This document shows, piece after piece, positions 10,646 to 42,190 of a DNA stretch of 64,000 nucleotides. How positions within the stretch are numbered: the first letter of the stretch is position 1; the number at the start of each line of letters is the position of its first letter. Both the position numbers and the translations under genes were made by a program. This DNA is from Brienomyrus brachyistius. Its lineage: Eukaryota > Chordata > Actinopteri > Osteoglossiformes > Mormyridae. Below the pieces are notes generated by a model that was given only the letters and a program-made list of their open reading frames with translations, did not search any database and was not told where the DNA came from. Location of the stretch: positions 3,959,001 through 4,023,000 of the forward strand of contig NC_064554.1 of the NCBI RefSeq assembly GCF_023856365.1, written 5' to 3'.

Positions 10646-12039
10646 GGGATTTCAGACAGTAGCCCGGCTTTGAACTTCAAGAGCAGGGGGAGCATTTTCA
10701 AACCCAGATGGTCCAGGGTGTGTGGAGTTTATATAAAGTGAATAAGTCATCTTTCCACCAAATGCATTGCAGATACAAAAACCATTTTTCATTGTTGCCG
10801 CAAAAAGCATTTCTTCTTCCCTCGCACTAGTGTGCACCTCTGCAGGCAGCTTCTGCTCACTCCTCTCCTGTCTGAGCAGAACATCCTTTGGTTTCTTTTT
10901 TTATGATGATGCTAATTTGAGATCCTCTAATGAACAAAATGAGCCAGTTGGAACAACTGCTCAACAGGAGTGATTGTAGGATTTGAGCCTTTTAGGGCTG
11001 CCATTGTCAATCTGAAGAAATAGGGGGCGCCACCCACCCCTAACCTAGTGGCCAGATTAAGGTTCTAAGACATAACAGGTGCTATATTGCCGGATAGATG
11101 AAAGCAGAGTACATACCACAGCTTCAGAGGCAGAATGACTTACAGGCTGATATGGGAGGGCCATTTGAATTATCTTTCGGAGCCGAAAGAGAAATTAGAG
11201 AGAATTAAACATCCATCACAGAGTGGTGAACCTCTCCCCAACTTTACTGCACATAGACTCCACCTGTCTGGGAGGTTCTTTTATACCCAATCATCTTACT
11301 GCCCTGTTGCTAATTAACCTTATTAGTTGTGAGATATTCAAGCAGGTGTTTTGCATTTAGCGCTACACAACTTTTCCGGTCCTTTCTTGCCTCTGTCCCG
11401 ACTTTTCTGAAACGTGTTTGGGCATCAACTTCAAACTAAGCACCTATTTGTCATAAAACAATAAAATTTCTCAGTTTCCACATGTGATATGTTGTCTTTG
11501 TTCTATTTTCAATTAAATATGGGTTTATATGGCTTGTATATTATTGCATTCTGTATTTATTTACATTTTATACAGCGTCCCAACGGGGTTGTATATAATC
11601 AAACCCCTCTGGATGGGTGGGGCACAGGATTGTTCAGCCCCCCCACAAATCCCGCCCCTGTTCGGCTTGGACACACCACAGAGACTGAGGACTTCGCATT
11701 GAGTTGTGGCTGGTGTTGTGGTTGGTGTTGCGAAGTCATGTTAGCTGGCAGCTGATCACAAGCCAGGACTGTGGGAAATACAGTCAAGCCTTTTATTTAG
11801 GTGTTTTTCGGTCAACATGTTCTCACCCCAGATCAATGATTAATTTATTAACCATTTCATATTTGCATTGATATATTAAAACGCGACACGATCTTCATAC
11901 ATCCCAAACTCAAATCAAGGATGGGGGCATTTGGAACTTTTCAAAAGAGTTTTTCCGAAGAGTTTCACACCGAAGGCCCAGGCTGATGGCAGGCATCACA
12001 GCCCCCAAATATAGGTGACGTCGTTTAGAGCGGTATTTC
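10646..12039. other. Intergenic, no gene recognised
   Basis: Short reading frames only, none with a recognisable domain or flanking splice sites. AT-rich, with a CCCC-rich patch near 11640. No named repeat was identified. Confidence 0.5.
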
Positions 12040-12099
12040 TGGGAGGGAGTGAAAATATGGGCTGTCGGGGGTTCCTGAGGACTGGGCTGAGAAACGTTG
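12040..12099. mobile_element. Relic right half of the 452-617 hAT MITE family
   Basis: The segment CTGGGAGGGAGTGAAAAT and then GGTTCCTGAGGACTGGGCTG followed by AGAAACGTTGG aligns colinearly with 545-617 of the first MITE, with scattered substitutions. The left half is absent or unrecognisable, so this is an old, partial copy. Confidence 0.55.
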
Positions 12100-14725
12100 G
12101 CTTAAAGCATTCACATAATCATAGCCCTTCTGAGAAGACGAAACATAAAATAATTTTTTTTTGAATGTGGAAAAAACAATTAAATCACACTAAAATAATA
12201 AAACTCGCCATCAGCACAGCAAAGCTAGTGAGATGATAGGAGGCACCCCAGTGTGCTCCAGTCACCTGGACCATGGTCCCAGGACATCATGGGCGACGAG
12301 CAGCACTCACACTCAGTAATGTTGGTACACATGTAATCAGAAAGCAGGTGTGGACTAGCAGTAAAAAGCTGCCCCGGAATTTGGTGTCAAGTGGCTCCAG
12401 CTGGACATTTTTCTGCCGATTGGTTGTGTTGGGGGGTGGGTGGGATGGGATTTTGCCGGGAACTGGCCCGCATTAGACCGGCCCACCAGGAAATTTCCCA
12501 TGGCAAATGTAATGGTAATGGACCACTGATGGCAAAACTCCTCAAACCTTCCTGAAAGATTCTGGTAATCATGTTCAAAATGTCTGTGATGCTTTTAGAC
12601 ACCCAAGAGGGGCTTTGAGTGCACAATAATGTGGTTCAGTTTCTTAAGAGGCCGACTTCATACGAAGACCAAAGATCACGCGGTAAATGTTTACACAAAT
12701 TGCAGAAAAGCCTTTGGGGTTGGTGAGCTCTACGTGGGTCAGTGTACCAAAGGCAGGAGACCTGAAGCAGAGAGAACAGTGAGCTGGCACTTCCTGTGAT
12801 GACTGAGGGGTCACAGTGTCTGTGGAAGCTTCCCCCAGGTACTCTTACTTACTCTCATCTTCCAAAGATTTGTTTTTAGGAGAAATTTATTCTTTATGTT
12901 TCGTGTGCGAGTGAATGTCTGCCCTACAAGGGACTGGCATGCTATGGGGGGTATATTCTGCTCTATGTGTCCTGGGAAAGGCACCGTACTTACCATAGTG
13001 CTGTGCTGGATAAGGGGATATGGAACACAAACAGATCTATAGTACCAATCACTGTCATCACTAATGTGTTTACAGACAACTGTTTTGTAAACATATTGCC
13101 TGTTAGAAAAATCTATTCTACACTTGGTTCTTTAATGTCAGTGTTTACGCTGATGCGGCCCACGTCACACCGTAAACCTTACCTACAGTCTCATAAAAAA
13201 TATCTGATAGTCTCCTGCATAGGGGGAGGGGGGCGCCGCAGTTTTTCAGACATTCAGACATCTGTGATACTTTCAGCTGTTCAGTAATTTGCCTCAGACC
13301 AAATGCTCGGAATGGGCAGCTTCTCACATGCACTGCAGGATTCCTGCGATCTGACGGGTAGAGAGGAAGACAGCAAATGGAGGGATTTAAGGCCACAAAA
13401 GACGACAGGGAAGGTAAAATCGTCAGGCTTTAAGGTGAAAGGGAATATGGCTGAAGCTGGAGATAGTCCACAATGTTTGCATCTTTCAAGGGTGCACTGA
13501 ATAAAAAAGGCAAGTTACTGAGCTGGTAATTCCCTGCTGCATCGCACCACAAATTCTATGTCTGCAGCTAAAATCATAATCAATCAGGTATATCAAGGAT
13601 GTCCACACATCTACATGAGTGAGTTTTTTTATAGGTCAGGACCAGGTCCTATTTGTCAGATTATTAATCAGAAATTAGACAATGACAAAAAGACAACAAA
13701 ATCAGAACAGCCTGAGTGCTTAGTTCCTGAAAAGACAGTAAAAGAAGTGAAAACATGACAGGCAGAGAGAGTCGCATGAAGAACTGAGTCAGCGAATACA
13801 TCATCACATCCGAAGCGCACCCCAGCCTTGCCCCTCTGCATTTAGGCCCCAGCCTGACTCAGAACAGGATAAACATTTTGACGGGATGGATTCAGTTACA
13901 TTTAAATCAATGTAGTAACTATAACTGTGTAAGGCTCAGTCACTAAGAATATCGACTCCAGTATGCATAGTTATAGAATCAATTTGCACTTCTACTGTGA
14001 ATGCCTTGCATTTGCATGCCTTTCCAATATTGCATGGGATTCCGCCAGCATACAGTGTCATGCAGTGAAAAGAACTGCTCTTTCTAAACTGACCATGGTG
14101 TCCCTAGACTGGTATGTCCAACAAAGACCCTGCAAAAATCCTAACAAAAGACTTTTTATTTTACAAAGGCTATCGATATATCAAAATATTTGACTGATGC
14201 TAGATTCACGATGATTTTTAATGTCTTTTAATTGAAATTCTAATAAGACGCTGAAAAGGACGTCGAACTTGAGTCTGTGCCTTGTCTGCCTGCCAGCCGT
14301 GCTCTGACTTTCCCTGATATTTGTTCTCCTGCCACGTTGTTTACAAGGGCACCTTCAGCACATTTCCCTCAGCAGCCAACACCTTGACCCTGCTTGTTTC
14401 CAAAGCTCTTCCAGTAAAACCTCATTCAGTATTGCTTCCACTATCTCCACACCAGCGTCATTTTGCTGATCATTATTTCCAATCATATCACTGCTACTTC
14501 TTTTTCACAGTTTCACCTTGACTTGTTCAGCTTGTATCTGATCAGTCTGAAATTTGACATCACTTTCGTTTTCTAGCTCTACCTCAAAGATGTCCAGCAG
14601 CAGAGCTTCAATTCTGAGCCCATTTTGATTAGCTACAGGCTAATCTTCTCTCCATCCAAATCACCTCATGAGTGTTTACACTGTTGCACCTCCTAGCTTG
14701 GTTAGTTGGTGGAGCTCCTGGCGAG
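12100..14725. other. Intergenic, no gene recognised
   Basis: About 2.6 kb without a supportable exon, RNA gene or named repeat. All open frames are short and lack splice context or family motifs. Confidence 0.5.
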
Positions 14726-14879
14726 CATCCTCCATCATCTCCCATCCTCCATCATCTCCCATCCTCCATCATCTCCCATCCTCCAGCATCTCCCATCCTC
14801 CATCATCTCCCATCCTCCAGCATCTCCCATCCTCCAGCATCTCCCATCCTCCATCATCTCCCATCCTCCATCATCTCCC
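14726..14879. repeat. 17-bp minisatellite, about nine copies
   Basis: Tandem copies of CATCCTCCATCATCTCC-type units (17 bp; CCTCC followed by ATCATCTCCCAT), with an A/G variant (CCATCAT versus CCAGCAT) distributed among copies. Purine/pyrimidine strand asymmetry is strong. Because 17 is not a multiple of three, several frames stay open across it; these are not genes. Confidence 0.9.
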
Positions 14880-15852
14880 CGGTCTACGATTTCGTTCCAC
14901 GCATCCCAGGCCAGCCAGAATTCATCATCCATCCAACTAATTGGTTTTGCAGTCGGCTTTCGGGTTCATGAGACACTGGGACAATCAACGTGGTCAGAGG
15001 ATGGTCTTCCTGGAGAGTCAACCTCATCTTCCACTCCCCAGTCAATGACCTCCCACATGTCCCAGGCTGCTCAGTACCCATCATTTTGTCCGGCTGTCAC
15101 CATTTGCTTTCTTCTGAATAAGGGAAAAAAAAACATATAGGCAATAGGAAGGAGGCGTCAATCACTCATAAGACACATACATGTGCGCTAATCCAAACTC
15201 AGCAATCAGCTCTTGTATTACCACATCAGACACTAACATACAGAAGCCTACAATTACATTTTTACATATTACCAAACTTTACTCACCACATATACACGTT
15301 AATAAAAATGGCTAACTATCTGGCAAATGCAAAATAACATGAAAATATTCATGATGAAATAGGAGCATTAAAAACTGAGACTCACCTGGCGATCATGCTC
15401 TGGAAATGAGCTGGATGGGTTTAGAATGTGCTTTTTACAGCCGAGCCGTGTTCCGAGCTAGCAGCTTTCCACGAGCCCAGAGTCAAATGTAAACAATCAA
15501 CATGAATGACCACTGTAATACAATTTTTCGATAATATAATAAATTATTATTATTGTAATATTTTATATGTTTATAAATTTAAACAGAGAATAGTATACAA
15601 TATGCAAAGCAGGACAACCCTGACTGATTAAGTTTTTAAAAAATCACACGTTCTGCACTGTTTTCAGTCGGTAATCTATGGAATGTTTGTGCAGGAAAGT
15701 TACAGTTCTGTCAAATATAGGCTAGATCTACAGTAGCTATAGACTGCAACATCTATCCATAAGCCAAATAGTTAGCACTCACAGACAATGCGGCATCTCC
15801 ATTTCACCGCAGCATGTTTGTGGACAGTGGGGAAAAACAGGAGAAACCCTGA
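14880..15852. other. Intergenic, no gene recognised
   Basis: No exon or named element is supported. The stretch is AT-rich between about 15220 and 15620. Confidence 0.45.
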
Positions 15853-15912
15853 TGACGGGGCAGGGACTCGAACCCTGGTCTCCGGAGAACGTAAGGGCAC
15901 CGCGCTAACCAG
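15853..15912 (-). repeat. tRNA-derived SINE head or tRNA relic
   Basis: On the minus strand, an A-box-like TGGTTAGCGCGG and a perfect B-box GGTTCGAGTCC are followed by CCTG, so the T-arm CAGGG-TTCGAGT-CCCTG pairs fully. The acceptor 3' strand CCCCGTC has no complementary 5' partner, and the anticodon arm does not fold cleanly, so a functional tRNA is unlikely. Confidence 0.5.
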
Positions 15913-16075
15913 GGTTGAACTGGGATTAAATTTCAGATGTGCGCTTTCAGCCCGCATGGTAAATATTGCCAAGGTGGAGAGTGGTACTGTATGACTATTT
16001 TTTTACAACTGAGATGATGAATTTTGCAAAGCTGGGCGGTCCCCATGATCACTTTTGCCAAGCGATACATTTTGC

Positions 16076-16240
16076 CAGAGGTGGACGTTTCAGGTCCACA
16101 AAGTACAAATCCAGACCAGGATTTTGTTTCAGCCAATCAGTCGAGTATTAAGAGTCACAGTCACAGAGTACGCAACTGGTTGGCTGAAACAAAATCTCGG
16201 TCTGGATTTTCACTTTCTGGCCCAGAAATTTCCACCTCTG
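16076..16240. mobile_element. hAT-type foldback MITE
   Basis: A 165-bp palindrome with outer ends CAGAGGTGGA and TCCACCTCTG. The inner arms also pair (AAATCCAGACC against GGTCTGGATTT, and TTTTGTTTCAGCCAA against TTGGCTGAAACAAAA). It is flanked by an 8-bp duplication, CATTTTGC (16068-16075) and TATTTTGC (16241-16248), with one mismatch. It is non-coding, and a different family from the 452-617 element. Confidence 0.85.
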
Positions 16241-16248
16241 TATTTTGC

Positions 16249-17640
16249 CAAATTAGGGGTGCCACAATAAATGTTGGTACCCATCAGGCCACCGAGTAAA
16301 TGCCCATTATTGAAGTTGGCCAATCCAGCCCTGTCACAATGTCATTTCCTATTGAAACGTAAACGTATGAGTCATACTGACATTCATGTTATTATATAGC
16401 CCAGTTATTAATATTTATTTACAGACTTGGGAGTTAATCCTCAGAGATTAGATGTCTGAATGTAAATAGCCTAAAGAACCACTGCCACTGGAATTTGGAC
16501 TGTTCAGCACCATTAGTAGCTTTTCAGGGACAGCATAAAACCACAGTGTAATACAGACATAGATTCGGCAATACATACTATAATAAATATTTTTGGTCAG
16601 TGGTGAACTAGGTAAACAAACTATACAGATAAAAATGGATTGACATGTGGATTACCGATGAATGATTACGTAAGAAAGTGAAATGCATAACTCATCTGGC
16701 ATTTGTTGTTGTGTGTTTTCGGAAGGCATTTTTGGTTAAAGCTACAACCACATCTACATCTTAGTTGACAGACAGACATCCGTTGGTCCATCAAATATCA
16801 AGTGACTTACATCCATTTATACTGAAAAAGGCAGTGAAACCAACTTTTGAGAAAAATTTCATATAAGGGTTTGACTAGATCTGGGGTTACCCATGTGGAT
16901 GAATTAGAACTTATTTGATTATGAATGAATAATTATTACTTTCATTAAATTCCTTAAATAAGGTGTTCAAACTGTTTAGGAAATCAAGCTGTAGAGGCCT
17001 GTATCACAATGCAGGATTTCTCGCTCAGTCGGATAACTGGTAAGATTTAAGGTGCCCCAGGTTAACTGGTCTTTATCGTCGTCCACTTACATTTAGCCCA
17101 AACTATTTAAAATCCGACAAGATATCCGACTAAGTAACAAATACTGCTTCGTGATAGGGGCTTCCGGTGAATTTAGTTGCATATCAGAAGCAATGTTCTA
17201 CCAGAGGTCTTTGCTTTTCAGATATTTATACTTCATATTATCAATACCAACAACACCTATAAAACAGAACATGACAATCTAAAGTAACTAAAATTAACAC
17301 AAATCATCTCCACAACTTAATTTCATAATACATTTAACAAAAACAATAAAAAACTACAGTTTTTTTTATCTGCAGATCCTACTTTTGCCCACAGACAAAA
17401 AATATTGAGTGTTTATGTCATCAATTGTCACTGAGCGTTACTCTGCACTCATGAACAATTATCCCTCATAAATCATTGCCAGCTGTTTTTCTATTTTTGT
17501 TACTAATATTTAAAATTGAGCTGAATATTTTCATCTACTTTTATAAAAAGTGCATGCACCGCTCCAACAATATGTGTGTTCGACACAGCAAATACATTTA
17601 AAGGAGTCCAGGACACAGTGCGGGTTACAGCCAAGAACAT
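16249..17640. other. AT-rich intergenic sequence before the NFIX 3' end
   Basis: No exon, RNA gene or named repeat recognised. It may include the outermost part of the NFIX 3' UTR if the transcript ends below 17640. Confidence 0.4.
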
Positions 17641-17882
17641 CCTTTTATTCAACCAGTTAAAGGCGCTGCTCTTTAGGAACTGCTTTTATTATCATGGAAA
17701 AAAAACAGTAATTAACACATGCATTTCACCATGGGCTCTAGGGGCAGGGCTTTCTGGAACACAGACGCTGAGGTCACAGTGGGGGGCGGGGCCACTCATA
17801 GCCTGGGGTATACGGTGCTACAGAACAAACAGAACAAAAACACGGCTGGTCCATGCAAACTGAGCGCAGGGCTGTCCCATTT

Positions 17883-17899
17883 CCAGTAGAGGGCAGCAG
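17883..17899 (+). promoter_or_regulatory. Candidate CTCF-type motif
   Basis: The string CCAGTAGAGGGCAGCAG fits the vertebrate CTCF core (CCANNAGRGGGC followed by R). It lies near the likely 3' end of NFIX. This is a motif match only. Confidence 0.35.
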
Positions 17900-20329
17900 G
17901 AGGGGTTACGGGCATTCCTCTTGGGCACATTTTTAACCAGTGCATGGTCAACCTATTATTTTCAGTTTCTCGTGTTCAACTAATGCCAAGACTTTTCTCA
18001 ACTTTACTGTTTCCACAGGGAAACAAATGTATAGGCAGCCTAGGAGATAATCTGAATTTAGTCTAAGGCTTTTTGATTAAGTTTCTTCATTCTGAAACCC
18101 TGAATTTAGGGTTTCTTTGTGTAAACTTCAGCTGTTGCGCTCAGCCTTGCATGAACTCAGGTGGTTATAAGGTGCTTTGAGCTCTCAGGTACTATTTCCC
18201 GCTTAATACTTTAAACAGATGGTCTCATACAACCACTGAAAAGGTGCAATTTCTCTACAATGCAAAATGATTAGCATAAATTCCTGCTGCCTATACCTTG
18301 CCTACTTTTGTTTTTCCTCAAATGACAAAAATATCAAAGCAAAACCAAATTTCATTATAAAAAACAGAATAAATAGCTTAAAAACACAATTCGTATGTCG
18401 TCCCCTTATGACCCCCGACTTGACCGCAAATCAAGTTCCTTTGACTGTGTAATCTCAAGGCCAAATAATATCCCCTCCCCATTTATTACACCCCCCCCCC
18501 CCACACAAAGGTAAATCACCCAATATTGCCGGCCCTCCCCAAAGCCACTACCCACAAGAGCCCATAGGCGTAACTTGTTCACTTACATTAGCTGTTCAAT
18601 GGAGAAGCTGAAGAGTTGGGTATGGTGATACATCGTGAAGCGTACAGACAAGAATAACAAGTGAGCTAACTGCATTCTGCTCAGACGAAAGATTTTGCAA
18701 ATTTTTATAAACCCCTCTGCTTGGGGTTGGGGAGGGGGGACAGATGCACAGCTAGACTACTCCAGTGTCCAAGAGAGAAAAAGGATAGACAGAGGAAAGC
18801 AAGAGAAAGACATTTTTTTTTTTTGCCTTTTGTATTTTCTTAATCATTTAACGATAAAAAGAGCTAAATCACACCAATTGTCTTTAGTACTATATATACG
18901 GCTTTGAAAAGCTAGAAGAAGAGGAGGATACAGAAGGAGGAAGAGGAAAGGGACTGAGAAGGGCACTCTGGATTACAAGTTGGAATCTGTGGACAAAAGG
19001 CACTTTTCAGGGACAACCTTTAAATGCTCCAAATCTGCACTGCATGACCGCATGGATGTGTGACCGTCATGTGAATGTGCATCTGCTCTCCACCTGGAGT
19101 GCTGGAACAGAGGCTCTGATCTGCTGTATCGACAAGAACAAGAGTCCATGTCACAGACCACTCCGCTCTTTCGGCACTGCTCAGTGTCAGCTAGGGGCAG
19201 CTTCCCACTCTCTGATGCATCTTCCAAAATCTGGGAAGATCTTGTCCAAGACCGGTGCTGAAGACGGGCATAGAAAGCACGCATGTTTGCGTGTGTGTGC
19301 GCGCTCAGAGCCTCGAGCTCTTGGTTCCAGCTACGTAATGGGATGCTGGAATGGCATCTCTTTAGGTTCTGTCTGCGGAGATACGGATGCCGACCCCAGA
19401 CTCGGATTTAGGGGTCCGTGTTGCACTGCTTCGCTTGGCGTGCCGAGTTAGCTGCGTGCGGCCTAACGTTCGCCTCTAGCCTTTGACGTTTGTAAAAGGG
19501 ACACTTCGATTTTCATGTTAGAGATCGATGATCGTCCCCCCATGCTGTGGGTGACGACTCTTAACGAGCTGCGTAAAGGTTGAATAAAAATGCCTTTTGT
19601 CATAACCGCAAATAAAATAACCGACCCACCCCCCCAAGATACAAAAAGAGAAATAGAAGAAAATGCATTTTTCCTAAATGTGCTTTATGACAACACTTAA
19701 TTTCCTTTATCATTATTTATGTATAATAAAGTTTAAATGTACTTTATATAGTAAAAAGCACCAGTCTCATTAGTGATATATCATTTTTCTTGATATTCCA
19801 TGTAATTGTTCCTTCAGCCCTCCCATGAATGTTTAAAAACAATTATGAATAAAACATTAAAAAGGGAATAAACAAAAACAAGATTTTAACAATTTCCCCA
19901 AACATACAAAGACCAGGATTTTTTCTCCGCCCTTGTGTTTAGAGTCCCAAAGCGAGGACTTTAAAAAAAAAAAAAAGGTTTTCCTCTTTTTTCGCTCAAC
20001 GCTCTTAACAACCTCTAACAGACAAACACAATTATCTACCCATTGCACATGGCTCAATCAACATACATTATTTCTCAATAATACTTTCCATCCAAACTGG
20101 AAAAAATACAAGAAAATTAGGCTGTATCTGTTGCCTCAAATCTATTGCCACTTCTTTTTGTAAAAGCAATTTTTGCAGTGGAATTCCTGTGATATTTCTG
20201 GATACTGTGAAGGTTTTTTTTACAAGTTTGCAGTTTACGGTGTACCATTGACAGTGCCAGGCATTGAAAATAACTAGACTGCCTATTTTGCAAAAAAAAA
20301 AAATGTATATATTCATAAATACATTTAGG

Positions 20330-20382
20330 CGAGTATAATATATATATTATATAATATATGTGTATAATATATATATTAAGAT
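20330..20382. repeat. AT/TA-rich simple repeat
   Basis: Imperfect TATAATATATATATTA-type runs with several short palindromes, inside the probable NFIX 3' UTR. Confidence 0.7.
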
Positions 20383-21130
20383 GCTTGCAATCTCTTTTAG
20401 TCATCTGTTATTTGTAGAACCAATGATTCCCAGACATAACATTTCTTCAAAGCTTATATGTGAAAGACAAAACCTGACTTCATGTTCAACAGATTGCATA
20501 ATGGGAATACAGAGGCACTTTCCATAGATGAAAAATGAAATCATCTTATCTCTCCATGAAGCTGATCAGGAGGTTACTGTCTGGCTACAATGTTGTCCCT
20601 GCAATGAAACCAACTGTTAGGCAGTCCAGTTATTTTTATTTAATTTTTTTTGAGGTCAGTGGTTTGAACTTTGAAATATATACAAAGATTTACCTAAAAT
20701 TAAAGAGCGATATGGGAAAGTGAAACAAAAAGCTTTATGTAACCCAAAAGAAGGGGCTTTCCTGTCCTGGAGCGTCAGGGTGATTGTGTTGACTGGGGTA
20801 GTGTAGTGATGTAGCTGTGCAGGGGGACTCCAAGCTTGGAGACAGCTGCCAGTGGTCTCTACAGTTGGTACGGTGAGGGCATGATGGTCCTGAAGCTCTA
20901 TGCTCTGCGGTGGTCAGCTTAGAGGTGCTGGGAGGTGGGTCACTATTTTGGTGATGTGATGCATGAGGTGCAAGATGGAAAACAAGCTGAGTTTTATGGG
21001 CCCTGATTTTGCCTGGAACGGCCGTAAAGGGCGACCAGAACAGATCAGATTCGGAAGGGAAGGACCTGCAGTTGGTACAGGGGTCACTTAAGAGGCCTGG
21101 GAGTCAAAACGCGTCTTGTGTGTTGTGAGA

Positions 21131-21296
21131 CTTCCACAGGACGCCCTTGGTGTGGACGCAGACTGCCACAGGAAGTCCTTCGTGTGGACGCAGACTGCCA
21201 CAGGAAGCCCGTCTTGTGGACGCAGACTGCCACAGGAAGCCCGTCTTGTGGACGCAGACTGCCACAGGAAGCCCGTCTTGTGGACGCAGACTGCCA
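21131..21296. repeat. 32-bp minisatellite in NFIX 3' UTR
   Basis: About five tandem 32-bp units containing GTGGACGCAGACTGCCACAG followed by GAAGCCCGTCTT. The first units are diverged (GAAGTCCTTC) and the last three nearly identical, as expected for recent local expansion. 32 is not a multiple of three, so overlapping open frames appear on both strands; they are artefacts. If the 3' UTR call is right, this array is in the mature NFIX mRNA. Confidence 0.9.
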
Positions 21297-22587
21297 TGTG
21301 AATATTTTTATTTGCAATTACGAAAGACCTTTTTTGGAATCCAGTTCTAGCGAGCACCTCCCCGACACCCCTGAAGTATAGTCAAAGGTTCCTCCGCCCT
21401 CCGGCATCATCCCAAAGCTATGGGGAATGTAAACATTGCTGAAAACCTTACAGAGGAGGATGGGGGTGAGGAGCTGGCACCCTTTCACCCTCCAGCCACG
21501 TGGCAGTGCTACTCTACTGGGGGGGGGGGGGGTCTGAGATGAGTGCCTGTAACTTAAACATGGATAGTGCAAGAATAAAAAAGGAACCCAAACTAAAGCC
21601 AAAAAAAAAAAATCTGCACTGAAACGAAAAGAGGGAATAGAGGAAGAAAGGGGCTAATGGAAAAAATAAATCCTGCTGAGGATGAGAGACGCAGACAGCC
21701 GTCTCAGCTGCGGGGCTGGGCGCTATTCCGGTGTGTTCTGTGTGCCACGCAGTGACAGTGTGGCTCTCTGCCTGGCTCTGCTTCATGCTCACATACTGTG
21801 TGTTTATATGTACAGATGTACCGGGGTCAACCCGGCAAGGGGGGGCTACACTGATCCTTACTCATTTATTCGTGGATGTACAAAGTGTCCCAACGTCTCA
21901 TATGTTCCGACAGTGCATGCTGGTTCCGGTTCGGTCGCAGTGTTAGTATTCACGCCAGTCTGTGGAATTACACGGTACGGCGCCTCAGATCGCAGTCTCC
22001 ACTTCCTGTCACGCTTGAGCAGACCGATCTCAAAGGGGACGCAGGCCTGCACATGCCACATCATGGCACGAGGACACTGTGACCCCCCAGAGCGAGACAG
22101 GGTCCCACCAAGCGCTTCTGACCCACACCTCCAGGTCAGGACAGTCCAATTTGATCCGATTAAAGGTTATCAGCACTCGCACTGAACCAGTTACAAATTT
22201 TAACCATAACTTAAAATTAACTCCATTCATTTATTGTTTCCTCTGCTTTTTCTATTCGCTCAAAAGCAGTTTTGTTGACTTCTCTGCCACTGCAGGCCAC
22301 ATTCTTGTTAAACGAATATTTTAACGATTGCTGTGGGGCGGTCCCTCCTTTGTTCCGTGGTTTAGAGATGACTCCATCTTCCGTTTCCTCTTCTGATTTC
22401 TGCATTTTAAGTTTTTAAATATCTCTAAATATTTAATTGGTAACGTCATGATTATTCCGATCATTGTCATTATTCTTAATTTTTTTTGTTTCTTTCTGAG
22501 ATAAGGGGTGAATTTCTGATGAGTCTTTTTTTTAATTCCTGATTTTCATTTACAGAATTATAGTTGCTTAATTCAAACCAGCTCTTG

Positions 22588-40904
<18,317 letters not shown>

Positions 40905-42180
40905 CTGCACAACAGACAAAGGAGAAAGAAAGCAATCAGCAGGAAGGACGATGGCTTTAAATGTGGGAAAGTACCTTCTTACCCTTTTCAAGTGGGAAGG
41001 ACTTTTTATCTGTTAACCTGGCTTTATTTATTCTGTGCAAAATGCAAAGTGTGGGAGTGTCTTTTACTTAGAGCCTTATACCACTGAAAAACACAGTCCT
41101 TCCACTTCTCCATTCCTTTGTTTTTAAACCTTTCTTTAAGGCTGCATATTACAGAGGACATTCACATGGGACAGAATGCACTAATATGCGTCACTTCTGA
41201 GAATGGCTGGCTTTCGTGCATGAGCCCCTGGAAGCACGGCATGGTTACCGTGACATGTGCATGCATCCGTTCCCAGGGTTTTCCTGCTGCCGTGGAGGGT
41301 GCGCCGGAATAAGCGGGCACACGGCAACACGATTCTCCACACTCCCAACAAGATTACGAAACCGCTCAAAAACAGAATCAAATGAAAAAAGTATATCAAA
41401 AGGTGAAAAACAGCCGAAGACCACTGTGCCGTTTATCCCCCTCTCCGAAGCAGGAAGACATGCTCCTCTCCTTGCTGCCTGTGTTTTTCTGTCTCTCCTT
41501 CCGTCTCGCATGCACATTCGCTCCAGTTAATCCTGGCAGCCATCTTAGCGCTTGGCAGCCATCTTAGTTATTGGCAGTACCAATGCATTCCTGTTTGCTG
41601 ACAGCGCACACACAGGCACACAAACACACACGCGCATTATCGAGCATCGATCAGAAGCACGATCGGAACCAGGCCATCGATACTCCCAGCTATCTTCAGG
41701 TGGAATGGACCGATACTGCTCGAGAGTTCAGCAGTGGGAGAACTAGAATGTCGCTGAATACTGATTGTTTTCATGTGGATACTGAGAGTGCCCTCAAAGA
41801 GCCAATTGTCAAAGAAAGAGTTTATGTCATCGACGGAACTAATGGAGTCAGGTGACTGAATCTGAACCTGTGATTTGACCTCTGCCGGAGGTGCTCTCGA
41901 TGAGGCACACAATTAGGTCTTCCTCAGTCACCCGTGTGGATGTTGTGAGGGACAAACCCCGCTGGAGTCTCAGCAAAGAAAGTGGCTCACCCTGCAGAGC
42001 AGGCGGTGTGGTGATGCTAAGCTTAGCCCTGACCCAGTTATGACCTCGAGCAGCAAAAGAGGTGCCAACAGGGTCCGGCTCTTCTGTGAGCTGCTCTGTG
42101 GCCCAGCTCTACACTTCATCAAATCTCCAAGTTGTCTCAAATGAAAAGCCATCAGCAATGACATGGACACACAACCCCCC

Positions 42181-42190
42181 CCCCCCCTGC
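42181..42190. repeat. Short C homopolymer
   Basis: A run of C spanning the end of 42120-42187. Listed only as a likely sequencing or length-variable site. Confidence 0.4.

Larger units (their letters stand above)
17641..22587 (-). other. NFIX: Probable long NFIX 3' UTR
   Basis: Sequence downstream of the NFIX stop (22588-22590) has no competing gene. NFI genes typically have 3' UTRs of several kilobases. Minus-strand AATAAA hexamers (plus TTTATT) occur at about 22230-22235, 20634-20639, 17695-17700 and 17644-17649, so transcript ends from about 350 nt to 5 kb are possible. The 17644 and 17695 pair is the outermost good candidate. The region includes a 32-bp minisatellite (21131-21296), a TA-rich patch (20330-20380) and a G-run near 21521-21533. 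The true end cannot be fixed from sequence. Confidence 0.45.

Noticed and set aside
15853..15912. Functional tRNA gene
   Set aside because: T-arm pairs, but acceptor stem has no 5' partner and the anticodon arm does not fold; a tRNA-derived repeat head fits better. The heads at 1536 and 6503 fail for the same reason.
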